Notes under the pieces: generated by a model
The model's database searches: none
What the model saw: the letters and a program-made list of their open reading frames with translations, nothing else
What the model was told of the DNA's origin: nothing
Program-made: the position numbers and the translations under genes
Source of the DNA: Bradyrhizobium liaoningense
Lineage (GTDB): Bacteria > Pseudomonadota > Alphaproteobacteria > Rhizobiales > Xanthobacteraceae
DNA: 43,446 nucleotides
NCBI RefSeq assembly: GCF_018130955.1
Contig: NZ_JAFCJM010000059.1
Span: forward strand, 1 to 43,446
Reading direction: 5' to 3'
Shown: piece by piece, positions 7,299-16,554 of the stretch
Layout: every line of letters starts with the position of its first letter
Numbering within the stretch: the first letter of the stretch is position 1

Positions 7299-9638
7299 GT
7301 GATGCTCCAGAACAATCTTCAACATACCGAAAGACTGCGGCTGCCGGTGAACGGACTGCCTCAACCCGTCCAGGCAGACGGCGGAGGAATCAGCGACGTC
7401 ATCAATTTCGGTATCGGGCTTCTACGACGGCAATATCTCGTAATCCTTGTCACAGCTGCGGTGGTCACTGCGGCCAGCCTGCTCTATCTCCGGTTGGTGT
7501 CGCCAACCTATACGGCGCAAGTTCAGATCCTGTTGGCCAATCCCAGGCCCCAATTTGTCCAGCAGCAATCACTACTCGCGGAGCCGGCCTTCGATCTCAA
7601 TCAAATCGAGACCCAGCTTCAGCTCCTGAGATCAAAGGCCACCGCGGTTGCGGTAATCGACCAGTTGAAACTGGCGAACGATCCGGACTTCAATGCGTCA
7701 GGGTTGTCTCTACAGTCGCTCTGGTCGCGAATTCGGTCATGGGCTTCGGCTGGATCGAAGAAAGATGGGCCACCCGAGACTCAGGGCGAACCATCGGACA
7801 CTATCATAGACGCATTTCTCAATCGGCTTTCAGCGGGGCGGGTCGGGTACAGCAACGTCATTGAGATAAGCTTCAATTCGAGCAACGCAGCCCGAGCCGC
7901 GGAGATCGTCAACGCGGTTGCCAATACCTATGTAGCGGACCAGCTCAACGCAAAGTTTGACGCCAATCGCAGGGCGACAAGCTGGCTGCAGGAGAGGCTG
8001 CGCGATCTCGGTGACCAAGCCCTCGCTGCGCAACGTGCCGTCGACGTCTACAAGACCCAGAACAATATTGTTTCCTTGGATGGAAAGTCCATCGACGAGC
8101 AGCAGATCACAGAAATGAACAATCGATTGGCTGCGGCACGCGCCCAGACCTCTGAGGCCACGGCCAAGTTGGCTCGCTATGAAACTCTCCTTGCCTCCGA
8201 TCCGACAAAGCCGTCCTCGATGGCCAATCTGGATGCTGTCGGCGCCGACGCGCTGAACAGTCAAATCATTACGGGGCTGCGCCAGCAGTATCTAGAACTC
8301 ACGAGACGTGAAGCCGAGTTGGCGGCCAGGGTCGGTCGCGACCACTTGGCGGTCGTCAATGTCCGGAACCGCGCGCGGGAGTTTCGTGTCTCCATTTTCG
8401 ACGAAGTCAGGAGACTTGCCGAAGTCAGCCGAAGCGAATTCGAACTCGCCAAACAGCGCCAAGAAGAAATCGAAAAGCAGCTGTCCAAGGCTGTATCGCA
8501 GTCCCGTTCAGTCAATTCGGCCGAGCTGACTATCAGGGAGTTGGAAAGCCGGGCCAAGGGCTTGCGTAGCTTGTACGAAACCTTCCTGCAGCGTTACATG
8601 GGCTCTGCACAGCAGGAGACATTTCCCGTCTCAGAAACGCGGGTACTCTTTCCCGCGTCGCCGCCCGCGAGCAAGAGCAAGCCGAAGACAAGGTTGGTAC
8701 TGGCGCTCGGCGTCCTCGGCGGTCTCGCGCTAGGCGTCGGCTTGGCGCTCCTCAGAGACCTCATGGACCGCGTCTTTCGCACCTCTTCACAAGTGGAAAC
8801 TGTGTTGGAATTGCCTTGCCTATCTTTGGTCCCATTGTTACCGGCCCGCAAATCTCCGAAGCCACCAGTTCGATCCCAGCAAACCGAAGATGATGTTCAT
8901 CAACGGATAGTTTCGTCTCCAACCGCAATTCATCGGACCGTCGTCGGGATGCCGCTATCTCGATATACCGAGGCAATTCGTTCCATCAAGCTAGCCATCG
9001 ACCACAATCCGGCGAAGATCTCCTCCCAGGTCATCGGCATTACCTCGGCCCTGCCGAATGAGGGGAAGACCACGATTGCGGCTTCGCTCGCGCAATTGAT
9101 CGGGCACACCGGCAAGAGAGCCATCATCGTCGATTGCGACCTGAGGAATCCCTCACTATCCGCCATCTTTGCGCCCAGGGCAGTCAGCGGACTCATTGAA
9201 GTTGCAAACGGCAGCCGGTCCCTCGCGGAGACTATTTGGCGGGATCCGACGACCAATCTTGCATTTCTACCCGCCGTGCGGCGCGGACCTCTGCTTCACA
9301 CCAGCGAAATTCTTTGCGCCGACGCGATAAGCAAGTTGTTCGACAGTTTGCGAGCTGACTATGACTACGTCATCGTCGACCTTCCTCCCCTGACCCCGTT
9401 GGTTGATGTCCGAGCCACTTCGTCTCTAATAGACTGCTACATTCTGGTTGTTGAATGGGGCCGGACCAAAATAGATGTCGTGCAGCACGCACTGCACACG
9501 GCACCCAACATTCACGAATCGCTGATTGGGGCTGTTCTCAGCAAAACGGATACCAAGGCAATGGCTCGATATGACGGGCACCGGAGCTATTACTATCATG
9601 ACAGCCACTACATTCGTTATGGTCTTTCTGGGTCCTGA
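7299..9638 (+). CDS. Exopolysaccharide chain-length regulator with tyrosine autokinase domain (Wzc/GumC-ExoP type)
   Basis: A 779-residue inner-membrane protein for polymer length control and export. A Wzz-like domain is framed by membrane segments at about 46-66 and 463-486, with a long periplasmic coiled coil between them (about 205-420) and a proline-rich FPASPPASKSKP before the second segment. The cytoplasmic bacterial tyrosine-kinase domain (about 545-779) has Walker A (TSALPNEGKTT, about 580-590), Walker A' (IIVDCDLRNPSL) and Walker B (YDYVIVDLPPL, about 687-697). It ends in a tyrosine-rich tail (RSYYYHDSHYIRYG), the usual autophosphorylation cluster. The start may be GTG 7299 or ATG 7302. 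It is the first gene of the plus-strand polysaccharide run. Confidence 0.93.
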   Translation: MMLQNNLQHTERLRLPVNGLPQPVQADGGGISDVINFGIGLLRRQYLVILVTAAVVTAASLLYLRLVSPTYTAQVQILLANPRPQFVQQQSLLAEPAFDLNQIETQLQLLRSKATAVAVIDQLKLANDPDFNASGLSLQSLWSRIRSWASAGSKKDGPPETQGEPSDTIIDAFLNRLSAGRVGYSNVIEISFNSSNAARAAEIVNAVANTYVADQLNAKFDANRRATSWLQERLRDLGDQALAAQRAVDVYKTQNNIVSLDGKSIDEQQITEMNNRLAAARAQTSEATAKLARYETLLASDPTKPSSMANLDAVGADALNSQIITGLRQQYLELTRREAELAARVGRDHLAVVNVRNRAREFRVSIFDEVRRLAEVSRSEFELAKQRQEEIEKQLSKAVSQSRSVNSAELTIRELESRAKGLRSLYETFLQRYMGSAQQETFPVSETRVLFPASPPASKSKPKTRLVLALGVLGGLALGVGLALLRDLMDRVFRTSSQVETVLELPCLSLVPLLPARKSPKPPVRSQQTEDDVHQRIVSSPTAIHRTVVGMPLSRYTEAIRSIKLAIDHNPAKISSQVIGITSALPNEGKTTIAASLAQLIGHTGKRAIIVDCDLRNPSLSAIFAPRAVSGLIEVANGSRSLAETIWRDPTTNLAFLPAVRRGPLLHTSEILCADAISKLFDSLRADYDYVIVDLPPLTPLVDVRATSSLIDCYILVVEWGRTKIDVVQHALHTAPNIHESLIGAVLSKTDTKAMARYDGHRSYYYHDSHYIRYGLSGS

Positions 9639-9678
9639 GGCTGTTTCATAGCGGCCTCCCCGTTCTCCGGCCGGCGGA

Positions 9679-11712
9679 ATGGCCGCACCACAAGATGGTG
9701 TTTACATGATTATCCGGCTCGTCATGTTAGCCGAGTTAGTGGCGATTACCGCAGCGCTCGTAATGCCGGAAAGCTTGCAAAGCTGGGTATTGGCATCCTT
9801 CGTATTTGCAACGGCCGCGCTAGTTGTAGCGATCTTTCCATCATTCGCCTCCCTCGCCAAGCTGCTCCGGCCTGGTCTCGTCATCGTGCTCGCGGCTCCG
9901 GCGCTCTGGATGGCGTTACAGGTAGCGCCGATGCCTATGGGCACACTCGGCAACTCCATCTGGGCAACTGCATCGGCGGCCTTGAACGAGCCCCTCGCCG
10001 AAAGAATCACAGTCGATACCGGCGCGACGATGCTCTCGCTCGCGCAGTATTGCGCTGTGCTCGCCGTTGCTCTCACCACTGCGGTCATCACGCTCGACCG
10101 ATATCGCGCAGCGCAAGTCCTGCATATTCTACTGTCGATAGCCACGGTTGCCACAGCTGTGTGGTTCGGCAAGGAAACAACTGTTGGCACCGGGCCCGAT
10201 GGCACGACCGTCGCAGTGCTCGGTGTCTTGCTCTCCTGCGCGACCGCAATACGCGCGGTCGATCAATTACGGAGACACAGTCGGCCTGGAACAATTGCCT
10301 TAGGCCCGCTCCCTGCCCTGTCCGCCGCAATCCTCTCAATGATTGTTTGCATCGCCGCGCTGCTCATTCGGGCCAACTCCACCGCCGTCGTTGCCGCCCT
10401 CCTCGGATCAGGAATCCTACTCTCGGTGTTCGCTATTCGCGGGTGGTTCTTGGGCTTGTGGGGTACCGCTGGCGTTCTCGCAACCGCCACGTTATCTTTT
10501 ATTGCCATCGCAACGGTCATTCCGTTCAGGACGAACACCGATCTGACGATCGCCTTGTCAACGAGCAACCAGATCGCGACAGAACGGATGCTACAGGACG
10601 TCGGGCCGGCGGGATCCGGCGCGGGCGCTTCGACGGTCCTTTTGCCGATTTATCGGGACATTGGTATCGGCGCGCCGCGAGAAAGGCCAACGGCGGCCGC
10701 TGCAATTGTCATAGACATGGGGCGGGCCTTCCTTGCCGGTCTCGTAGTTGTGGCGATGCTCGGCGCTTGTATTCTGATCAGGCGTTCTCTGTCACGAGCT
10801 TACGATTACGTTTACCCCGCCTTGGGCGCCGGCGCTTCGATTGCACTGACGATACTGGCCTTTGCCGACCCTGGAATTCTGGGTTTGGGCGCATCGCTTT
10901 TGGTCGCTGCGCTTTTTGGACTGGCGTTCGGTCAAAGCGTCCCCGGCGCGGGACGTGACGCCATAGTCTCGGAATCGAGAGAGGCTTCGGAGTGGATGGC
11001 CGGTCCAGCTCCGGCTTCTCGTTCTAGGTTCGCTTCAGCGTTTGTCACCATCTGGCCCCGCATTGCCCTGATGGTGCTCGGAATCGCGCTGATCACGCAG
11101 GCAATATGGATGGTCCTCCCTGAGTGGTATCTCGGTCGTCTATCTTCTTTGTCGACAGGCGTTTCGACCGCAGCAGCATGGCCGGACGGGATCTCGAAAC
11201 CGGTTTCGGTTGCGGCAGCGCGTGAAGACTTATTGACTCGAGGGGGATCAAGATCCAGCTGGGATTCGGCTCTGGCCGCGGACGAGCAAAAGACGGCTCT
11301 TCCAATGGCTTCGAATGCGTTTGCCCGCGCACTGCGCTCGTCGCCGCTCCGCGGCGACATTTGGCTCATGCTCGCGGCGGCGTCGAAGCACAATTCGTCC
11401 CCGACCAGCACGGCAGCCATGCTCAAGATGTCGTACTATACTGCGCCGAATGATTTGGATCTGCTTCCGTTAAGGCTATCCGTCGCGCTCACTACAGATG
11501 CTGTGGTAAGGGAGCTTGAATTTCGTGACTTGATCAAGCGGGACGTCAGCCTCGTCGTTATGCATCGGCCTGCCGTCAAGCCGGCGCTTGTGGCCGCACA
11601 CCGGGCAGCCTCAACCGATGGGAAGATCTATCTCGAGGGCCTAATTTCGGAACTGGATCCGACGTACCTCGACAACATGCGCACGCGAAATTCCCGACAG
11701 GGTTCCCGATAA
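9679..11712 (+). CDS. Polytopic membrane protein, probable Wzy/O-antigen ligase-like polymerase
   Basis: The 677-residue protein has roughly ten or more hydrophobic segments between about 10 and 490, then a soluble C-terminal domain of about 180 residues. The WMALQVAPMPMGTLGNSIW block followed by further membrane helices resembles the O-antigen ligase/polymerase (Wzy, ExoQ) style, and the gene sits 40 bp after the wzc-like gene. A role in joining exopolysaccharide repeat units in the periplasm is inferred from that position and topology; no catalytic motif is diagnostic. The start could instead be the ATG at 9706 (MIIRLVML), which would put the first helix at the N-terminus. Confidence 0.72.
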   Translation: MAAPQDGVYMIIRLVMLAELVAITAALVMPESLQSWVLASFVFATAALVVAIFPSFASLAKLLRPGLVIVLAAPALWMALQVAPMPMGTLGNSIWATASAALNEPLAERITVDTGATMLSLAQYCAVLAVALTTAVITLDRYRAAQVLHILLSIATVATAVWFGKETTVGTGPDGTTVAVLGVLLSCATAIRAVDQLRRHSRPGTIALGPLPALSAAILSMIVCIAALLIRANSTAVVAALLGSGILLSVFAIRGWFLGLWGTAGVLATATLSFIAIATVIPFRTNTDLTIALSTSNQIATERMLQDVGPAGSGAGASTVLLPIYRDIGIGAPRERPTAAAAIVIDMGRAFLAGLVVVAMLGACILIRRSLSRAYDYVYPALGAGASIALTILAFADPGILGLGASLLVAALFGLAFGQSVPGAGRDAIVSESREASEWMAGPAPASRSRFASAFVTIWPRIALMVLGIALITQAIWMVLPEWYLGRLSSLSTGVSTAAAWPDGISKPVSVAAAREDLLTRGGSRSSWDSALAADEQKTALPMASNAFARALRSSPLRGDIWLMLAAASKHNSSPTSTAAMLKMSYYTAPNDLDLLPLRLSVALTTDAVVRELEFRDLIKRDVSLVVMHRPAVKPALVAAHRAASTDGKIYLEGLISELDPTYLDNMRTRNSRQGSR

Positions 11713-11903
11713 AGATCCTCCGGCCAGAGTGCATGGCGAGAAATCACCGAGACGTTCGAGTCTCAGCTCCAAACATCTAAACAGCTGTAGCTGGCCGGGC
11801 GCTCGTATCCTCGAGGAAAGCGACTGGCAGTTCAGCGCCAGCCGTGGAGATCGAGGATCTCGTATTCACCATCACCGAGACCCGCAAGTGCTGAACAGTC
11901 AAG

Positions 11904-12038
11904 GTGAGCGCGCCAACGCGTTCAAATGCGTTCGCCAACGCATCGGTGTGTCCTGGATTGGGCTTCATTGCCCTCGTGCTCATCGCGCAATCAGCCTGGC
12001 TGATGCAGCGGTCGCCTCTTGGCGGTTTTCTGATTTGA
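11904..12038 (+). CDS. Possible 44-residue single-helix membrane protein
   Basis: A GTG-initiated frame whose C-terminal half is one hydrophobic segment (GLGFIALVLIAQSAWLM) followed by QRSPLGGFLI and a stop. There is no convincing ribosome site and no recognised family. It could be a true small membrane protein of the polysaccharide locus or the last piece of a decayed membrane gene. Confidence 0.22.
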   Translation: MSAPTRSNAFANASVCPGLGFIALVLIAQSAWLMQRSPLGGFLI

Positions 12039-12080
12039 CGACCCGTCGTGACCGCCACGTCTCGGCCTGGTGCAGCTGAT

Positions 12081-12100
12081 CAATCGGCATTGGCCGATTG
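12081..12100 (+). repeat. Perfect inverted repeat CAATCGGC-ATTG-GCCGATTG
   Basis: Two 8-base arms are perfect reverse complements around a 4-base spacer. It lies about 40 bp after the stop of the doubtful small frame and about 290 bp before the glycosylphosphotransferase gene. It could be a terminator-like hairpin (followed by AAAGACTTTT, not a clean T run) or a protein-binding operator. Confidence 0.5.
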
Positions 12101-12392
12101 AAAGACTTTTGCCGACAATCTCATTTTGGATGTGGATCCGGGCTGTGTGCCTGCACGGGAATCCGAGTTCCGGAGCCGGGAACAGAATTTCCACCGCCGC
12201 AGAGAACTCCAGAACAGGGACAGCGCGCCTAGTTCCCAGGTTCTTTCGTTCAATCTACCGGCGATCGAGGGTCCGCCGGATCCGACGACAAGGGCAGCGC
12301 GCCGCGTTTAAATAGCGCGGCTCACGACTTTTCACTTGATAAATTCAATTAATTAATAAAAGATTAAATATTAAATAGCGAGTGTCCCGACA

Positions 12393-13865
12393 ATGAATTT
12401 CGTGAACCGACATTTCCCCGATGGGGAGGTTGTTACGGATCGTGTCAGTGCCGGGCCGGCAGTATCCCGCCAGCACAAATGGCCCCTCCGTTATGACTCG
12501 GTTGAATACGTGGCGCTCTGTGCGGATGTTGCGACCATTCTAATTGCGAGCCTCGTTTCTACATTGCTGCACCAAGCTCAAAATGGGCAAGCCGCTGGCG
12601 ACTTGAGTGACGCACTTGGCTTGGCGCTCGTCAGCGCGGCTTGTCTTGTTTGCGTGCTGAAGACCCACGGCCTCTATCAACCAGTTGAGCTCCTCGTACT
12701 CCGAAACCAGATACGCGCCGTCTGTATGGCGTGGACGTTATTGCTGCTCTTCATTTGGGCCGTGTACGGCTTTGCAATTCGCCCGGGTTCTTCTGAGCAA
12801 GCAGGCCCGCTTTTCGCCGTCTTGGGCCTGGGCTTGCTCATGGCCGAGCGGTGGGGAGTCAAAGCGCTTCTCGGAAGGGGCCTGAGCGGCAGAAAGTTCG
12901 CCGACACAAATATTGTTCTGATCAGCGACCAACCACTATCGAAAGACGCGGGGCTGTCCGAAACGTTGGCAATGCACGGCTATTGCGTCAAGGGACGGTT
13001 CAGCTTGCCTCCAATTGGCTTCGGTCCAGCCTGTCGAAGGCGGCTCACCGCCCGTGTGATTGACTACATTCGCAGTTGCCAGCTCGACCAGGTGGTGGTG
13101 GAAGCTGACCCGGAGCGATGGCTCGAACTTCGGGCCTTTGTTGCCGATCTGCGCGTATTGCCGTTCCCGATCATGTTCGTGCCGGTCGGCACAACATCCG
13201 AATTGCTTCGACATCCTACGCGGAGTCTTGGAAGTGCCGTTTGTGTAGAGCTCCAGCGCGGTCCTCTTACACCACTGGAATGCGCGACCAAGCGGACGAT
13301 TGATCTTGTCGGCGCGGTACTCGCCTTGGCGATGCTTGCCCCGCTGCTTGCGCTGGCCGCAGTTGCGATCAAGCTGGATTCTCGCGGCCCCGTATTCTTT
13401 CGGCAAAAACGCTGTGGCTTCAACGGCCGGATCTTCTTGATCCGCAAATTCCGAACGATGCATGTGCTCGAGGACGGGCCAGTGATCCTTCAGGCCAACC
13501 GCGCCGATCGACGCGTCACACGCGTCGGCAAATGGCTGCGCCGGACAAGCTTTGATGAACTGCCACAGCTCCTAAATGTTCTCGACGGCAGCATGTCGCT
13601 GGTGGGTCCGCGTCCTCATGCCTTGGCTCACGACGGAGAATTTGACAGGCTCGTGCGCAGCTACGCCCTTCGCCGCCGGGTCAGGCCAGGATTGACCGGG
13701 TGGGCCCAAGTCCATGGCTGCCGCGGCCCAACCCCCACGGCGGTCACGGTCGAAACGCGTGTACAATATGATCTCTGGTACATCGACAACTGGAGCCTTC
13801 GGCTGGATCTCGGAATCCTGCTGCGAACCCCCGTGGAGGTACTGCGGGGGCGCAATGCATGCTAG
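12393..13865 (+). CDS. Exopolysaccharide initiating polyprenyl-phosphate glycosylphosphotransferase (PHPT)
   Basis: The 490-residue membrane enzyme transfers a sugar-1-phosphate to undecaprenyl phosphate and starts repeat-unit assembly. The N-terminal half has about four to five membrane helices (40-165) and a Rossmann-like CoA-binding region (about 175-290). The catalytic WbaP/ExoY-type domain starts at KRTIDLVGAVLALAML (about 300), with the family block GPVFFRQKRCGFNG, IRKFRTM, the DELPQLLNVLDG loop, SLVGPRPH (about 401-408) and RPGLTGWAQVHG. Full length suggests an active enzyme; the sugar, glucose or galactose, cannot be told. It converges on the H-NS gene at 13932. Confidence 0.93.
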   Translation: MNFVNRHFPDGEVVTDRVSAGPAVSRQHKWPLRYDSVEYVALCADVATILIASLVSTLLHQAQNGQAAGDLSDALGLALVSAACLVCVLKTHGLYQPVELLVLRNQIRAVCMAWTLLLLFIWAVYGFAIRPGSSEQAGPLFAVLGLGLLMAERWGVKALLGRGLSGRKFADTNIVLISDQPLSKDAGLSETLAMHGYCVKGRFSLPPIGFGPACRRRLTARVIDYIRSCQLDQVVVEADPERWLELRAFVADLRVLPFPIMFVPVGTTSELLRHPTRSLGSAVCVELQRGPLTPLECATKRTIDLVGAVLALAMLAPLLALAAVAIKLDSRGPVFFRQKRCGFNGRIFLIRKFRTMHVLEDGPVILQANRADRRVTRVGKWLRRTSFDELPQLLNVLDGSMSLVGPRPHALAHDGEFDRLVRSYALRRRVRPGLTGWAQVHGCRGPTPTAVTVETRVQYDLWYIDNWSLRLDLGILLRTPVEVLRGRNAC

Positions 13866-13931
13866 GCGCACATGGCGCTGCGCCGGCCGGCTAGCTGGCC
13901 GCAACAATCCTGTCGATCAAAGCAGATCCGG

Positions 13932-14300
13932 TCAGGCCCGCTGACGAAGCTTCGGGCTTCCTTCGCCTATGCGAAATTCCTCAATCCTCCGGCCAGACTT
14001 CATCGCGGCAACCAACCATCGCGGCCGCTTGCCACGCCCTGACCAGGTCTCGGACGTCTGCGGGTTCCGATATTTCGGCAGCACCCGAGGATATTTGCGC
14101 CTCGGTTTGCCGGCCGGAGACATGTCCGCCCCCCTCGAATCCGCGAAAACAGCCATCCCACCCCCGAGAACTGCCAGGCGTTTCTCCAGTTCGTGCTTTT
14201 CCGCCTTGATCCGGTCGGACAAGATCCCGCTAATTTCCTCATGAAGCGACCAGAGATCATCGAGGGACATGGAATCTAATTCAAGTTTCTTAGCTGACAT
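13932..14300 (-). CDS. H-NS family nucleoid-associated protein, copy 1
   Basis: A 122-residue protein with an N-terminal helical oligomerisation part (LDDLWSLHEEISGILSDRIK, residues 13-32, then a charged coiled coil to 44), a linker, and the C-terminal DNA-binding domain with RRKYPRVLPKYRNP (67-80) and the AT-hook-like core TWSGRGKRPRWL (85-96). Such proteins bind curved AT-rich DNA and silence horizontally acquired and surface genes. The start is taken at ATG 14300; the frame is open to 14387 but the extra part is hydrophobic and unlike the family. It is a close paralogue of the protein at 15040. AT-rich DNA upstream suggests autoregulation. Confidence 0.9.
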   Translation of the reverse strand: MSAKKLELDSMSLDDLWSLHEEISGILSDRIKAEKHELEKRLAVLGGGMAVFADSRGADMSPAGKPRRKYPRVLPKYRNPQTSETWSGRGKRPRWLVAAMKSGRRIEEFRIGEGSPKLRQRA

Positions 14301-14547
14301 GCTCGCACCGTGTAGTTGTGCCCATCTAATATTGCGGCAATCGAGATTAATCAAGACTAAGAGTCGAATTATCCCGAAAAAATGCATGGAACCGAACTGA
14401 ACTCGCGTTCCTGATAACTGTATCGCGGGTGCTAATCAAGCTGAGAAAATGACCTATCCGCATAATTTAACTGCGGATGGAGTAGTTTCACACGTCCCAC
14501 GGCGGCCGCGGAACCGTTCAAGCGACAAACCGCCTGAAGGGATGAGA

Positions 14548-14817
14548 TCAACCCGGCCGCGTGAACAACCTGCCACGGCGCAGCCTCGATAAGGAGGCTT
14601 GGTGCGTTGGGCCGCCTTTCCTTCGTCTGGGCAGCCCTATTGCCGTGCGGTCGCCCTCCCAAAGCCGCAAACGGTAGCGAATAATTTCGATGTCTCTCAG
14701 GGCACGCCGTCTGAGCTCGATTTGGGCCCTCAGTGCCTGGATGTCCGACAATGCAGCCGCGGGAACGATAAACCGGCTGATTGAATCTTGAAGACGTTCA
14801 AGAGGATACTCGATCAA
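14548..14817 (-). CDS. Hypothetical 89-residue protein, helical and arginine-rich
   Basis: Not recognised. A TTG start at 14817 has AAGAGGGG about ten bases upstream. Residues 1-55 form a plausible amphipathic helix region (ERLQDSISRF, then IQALRAQIELRRRALRDIEI); the tail is basic and low-complexity. It lies between the two H-NS genes and shares the AT-rich upstream region (14818-15039) with the second. The non-ATG start and lack of a family keep confidence moderate. Confidence 0.4.
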   Translation of the reverse strand: MIEYPLERLQDSISRFIVPAAALSDIQALRAQIELRRRALRDIEIIRYRLRLWEGDRTAIGLPRRRKGGPTHQASLSRLRRGRLFTRPG

Positions 14818-15039
14818 GACTATTTCCCCTCTTTGCGCCTCAGCAGGCCTCTTGGCTCGCTGGGGTTTATTAATAAAATAATCGTCGCAATAATTATTAA
14901 ATAATATATATTAAATTAACTGCCGCGTCAATTTCAGTGCTGACCTCGATCAATCGTTCATTCGTTACTCGAGCCCTGATGCTCGATTGTAGAGGATGAT
15001 AGATGGATACCGAGTCAGCCGAACGGTGACGGGAATGCT
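14818..15039. promoter_or_regulatory. AT-rich divergent intergenic region before the second H-NS gene
   Basis: About 222 bp, with a strongly AT-rich core at 14865-14935 containing repeated TAATAAAATAAT and AATAATTATTAAATAATATA runs. It is likely to be bent DNA, to hold promoters for the divergent small gene and hns copy 2, and to be bound by H-NS itself. No exact promoter elements are assigned. Confidence 0.45.
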
Positions 15040-15417
15040 ATGCGCAGGCAAGATCTCGAAGCCATGGATTTTGAGGAACTTTGGCTCCTCCACGAGGAGC
15101 TGACGAAGATTCTTGCTGAAAAGATCACCGCCGAAAAGCGGGAACTGGAAAAACGTCTTGCGCAACTCAACCAGCCGGATCAATTCGGCGGAGGGGCCGT
15201 CGAGACAGGGACAGCTCAGCCGCCGCGCCGCAAATACCCGAAGGTCGTACCGAAGTACTACAACCCTCTCCAGCCAACAGAGACCTGGTCAGGACGCGGC
15301 AAGCAGCCTCGCTGGCTGGTTGCCGCCCTCCAATCGGGCCACACGCTGGAGGAATTCAGAATCCGCGAGAACGGCGAATCGTCCGATCGGAATGCTGGTG
15401 GCCGAGAGCATTCCTAG
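15040..15417 (+). CDS. H-NS family nucleoid-associated protein, copy 2
   Basis: A 125-residue paralogue of the protein at 13932. The N-terminal helix FEELWLLHEELTKILAEKI (11-29) and coiled coil (to about 42) should oligomerise. The C-terminal domain has RRKYPKVVPKYYNP (63-76), the DNA-contact core TWSGRGKQPRWL (82-93) and the shared tail LVAALQSGHTLEEFRI. ACGGGAA lies before the ATG. It converges on the nucleotidyltransferase gene with a 60-bp gap. A role as silencer of the surrounding AT-rich promoters is inferred. Confidence 0.9.
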   Translation: MRRQDLEAMDFEELWLLHEELTKILAEKITAEKRELEKRLAQLNQPDQFGGGAVETGTAQPPRRKYPKVVPKYYNPLQPTETWSGRGKQPRWLVAALQSGHTLEEFRIRENGESSDRNAGGREHS

Positions 15418-15477
15418 CCCTGCCAACTGCACAAATTCGCCCGCTGATCGCCGCCGCTGGTGTCGCCGTCGCCGCCC

Positions 15478-16554
15478 CTAGACCTTTCCCGCACGAACCG
15501 CGGTGGTCGCCCTCAACAGAAACAGCAAGCTGTCCACTCTCGGCATCGACCACAATCCACGGCGCGCGTCGATTTGCGTGAGGCCAATGGTCGCCTCCCT
15601 CCGGTAATTTCTGAAGTCCAGGACCGTCATTGCGAGGAAGGGCACACGTGTGGCCGGAAAGCGCGCTTGCATCATTTGACGAATGAACTGCAGGCGCGGA
15701 ATCAGTCGGGAGCGCAGCGAGTGCGGGATCTCGACTCCAAGCAGCTCAGCGAGAGCGAACAGCTGGGTTTCGACCGCGTTCCTCATCAATTCGCCGGAGA
15801 CGTGAGAGGTAAGCTCCTTCCAGTCGAGCCCTCCAACGGAATTGCTCAGATCCCGCAGTTCAACAAGATGCCGCAGATCGAGGTCGCCGAGCCAATAACC
15901 ATAGTCTTGAAACTGATCGTGGATGATCAACATGAGCGCCCGGTAAGTGGGCGTCGGGATTCGCACGCTCCCTCGCCCCAGCAACGCAGGGACGCAATGG
16001 TTCAGAGCATGTCCGGCGCCACGGTAGACGTACGCAGGGCCTGGGGCCGCCCGCTGCAGATCGATGGTGCCAACGTCCCTCGACCGGATCAGCTCGACAT
16101 ACCACCTCCGGCTGTCGGGAGCGGCCTGATCATGAATTTGATAGCCAATTGCGCGGAGAGCCGCGACTGCTCTTTCGGCTTCGTCCGGCACAACCATGAT
16201 ATCCAGATCAGACATCAGTCGAACACCGCGCCGCTCATCAGGCGCGGTGGCTAGCGTCGCCGCCCCCTTGAGCAACACTGGCGTAACTCCGCGGTCATTC
16301 ATCGCAACGACAGCTTCTTCCAATTGAACGGCCAACCGATCGTTGCGCAGCACGTTTCGGTTGTGGATCTGGCGGATATACGCGCAGACATCCTCCGGCA
16401 GCACCGATGCATATTGATCGACGAAGTCAATGAGCGCGGGCGTCGTCAACGTCTCGTTTGCGAGTCCGATTACGGACGTCCACTCCACATTGACAGGCGG
16501 CAAGCCTCGCAGGCAATTGCAGAGGCTCGTCAGTGCCGCACTATGCTTTGCCAT
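15478..16554 (-). CDS. Nucleotidyltransferase family protein (PF14907-like), third gene of the HprK-like cassette
   Basis: A 358-residue protein. The nucleotidyltransferase-fold signature is LLKGAATL (94-101) followed by RRGVRLMSDLDIMV (108-121), with the paired acidic metal ligands D116 and D118; AALRAIGYQ follows as in the uncharacterised NTase family PF14907. A helical C-terminal half carries IIHDQFQDYGYWLGDLDLRHL. Its start overlaps the end of the PqqD-HprK-like gene by 14 bp, so the two are co-translated. Homologues accompany HprK-related kinases in exosortase/PEP-CTERM-linked (HPr-rel-A) operons and in some lasso-peptide clusters. The substrate here is unknown. Confidence 0.82.
   Translation of the reverse strand: MAKHSAALTSLCNCLRGLPPVNVEWTSVIGLANETLTTPALIDFVDQYASVLPEDVCAYIRQIHNRNVLRNDRLAVQLEEAVVAMNDRGVTPVLLKGAATLATAPDERRGVRLMSDLDIMVVPDEAERAVAALRAIGYQIHDQAAPDSRRWYVELIRSRDVGTIDLQRAAPGPAYVYRGAGHALNHCVPALLGRGSVRIPTPTYRALMLIIHDQFQDYGYWLGDLDLRHLVELRDLSNSVGGLDWKELTSHVSGELMRNAVETQLFALAELLGVEIPHSLRSRLIPRLQFIRQMMQARFPATRVPFLAMTVLDFRNYRREATIGLTQIDARRGLWSMPRVDSLLFLLRATTAVRAGKV

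Larger units (their letters stand above)
11713..12392 (+). other. 680-bp gap without an assignable gene, ending in an AT-rich promoter
   Basis: No family could be recognised here. The stretch holds a doubtful 44-codon frame (11904-12038), a perfect hairpin (12081-12100) and several short uninformative frames. The last 75 bp (12318-12392) are AT-rich (AATTAATTAATAAAAGATTA) and probably carry the promoter of the glycosylphosphotransferase gene. It may be the debris of a lost gene. Confidence 0.4.
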
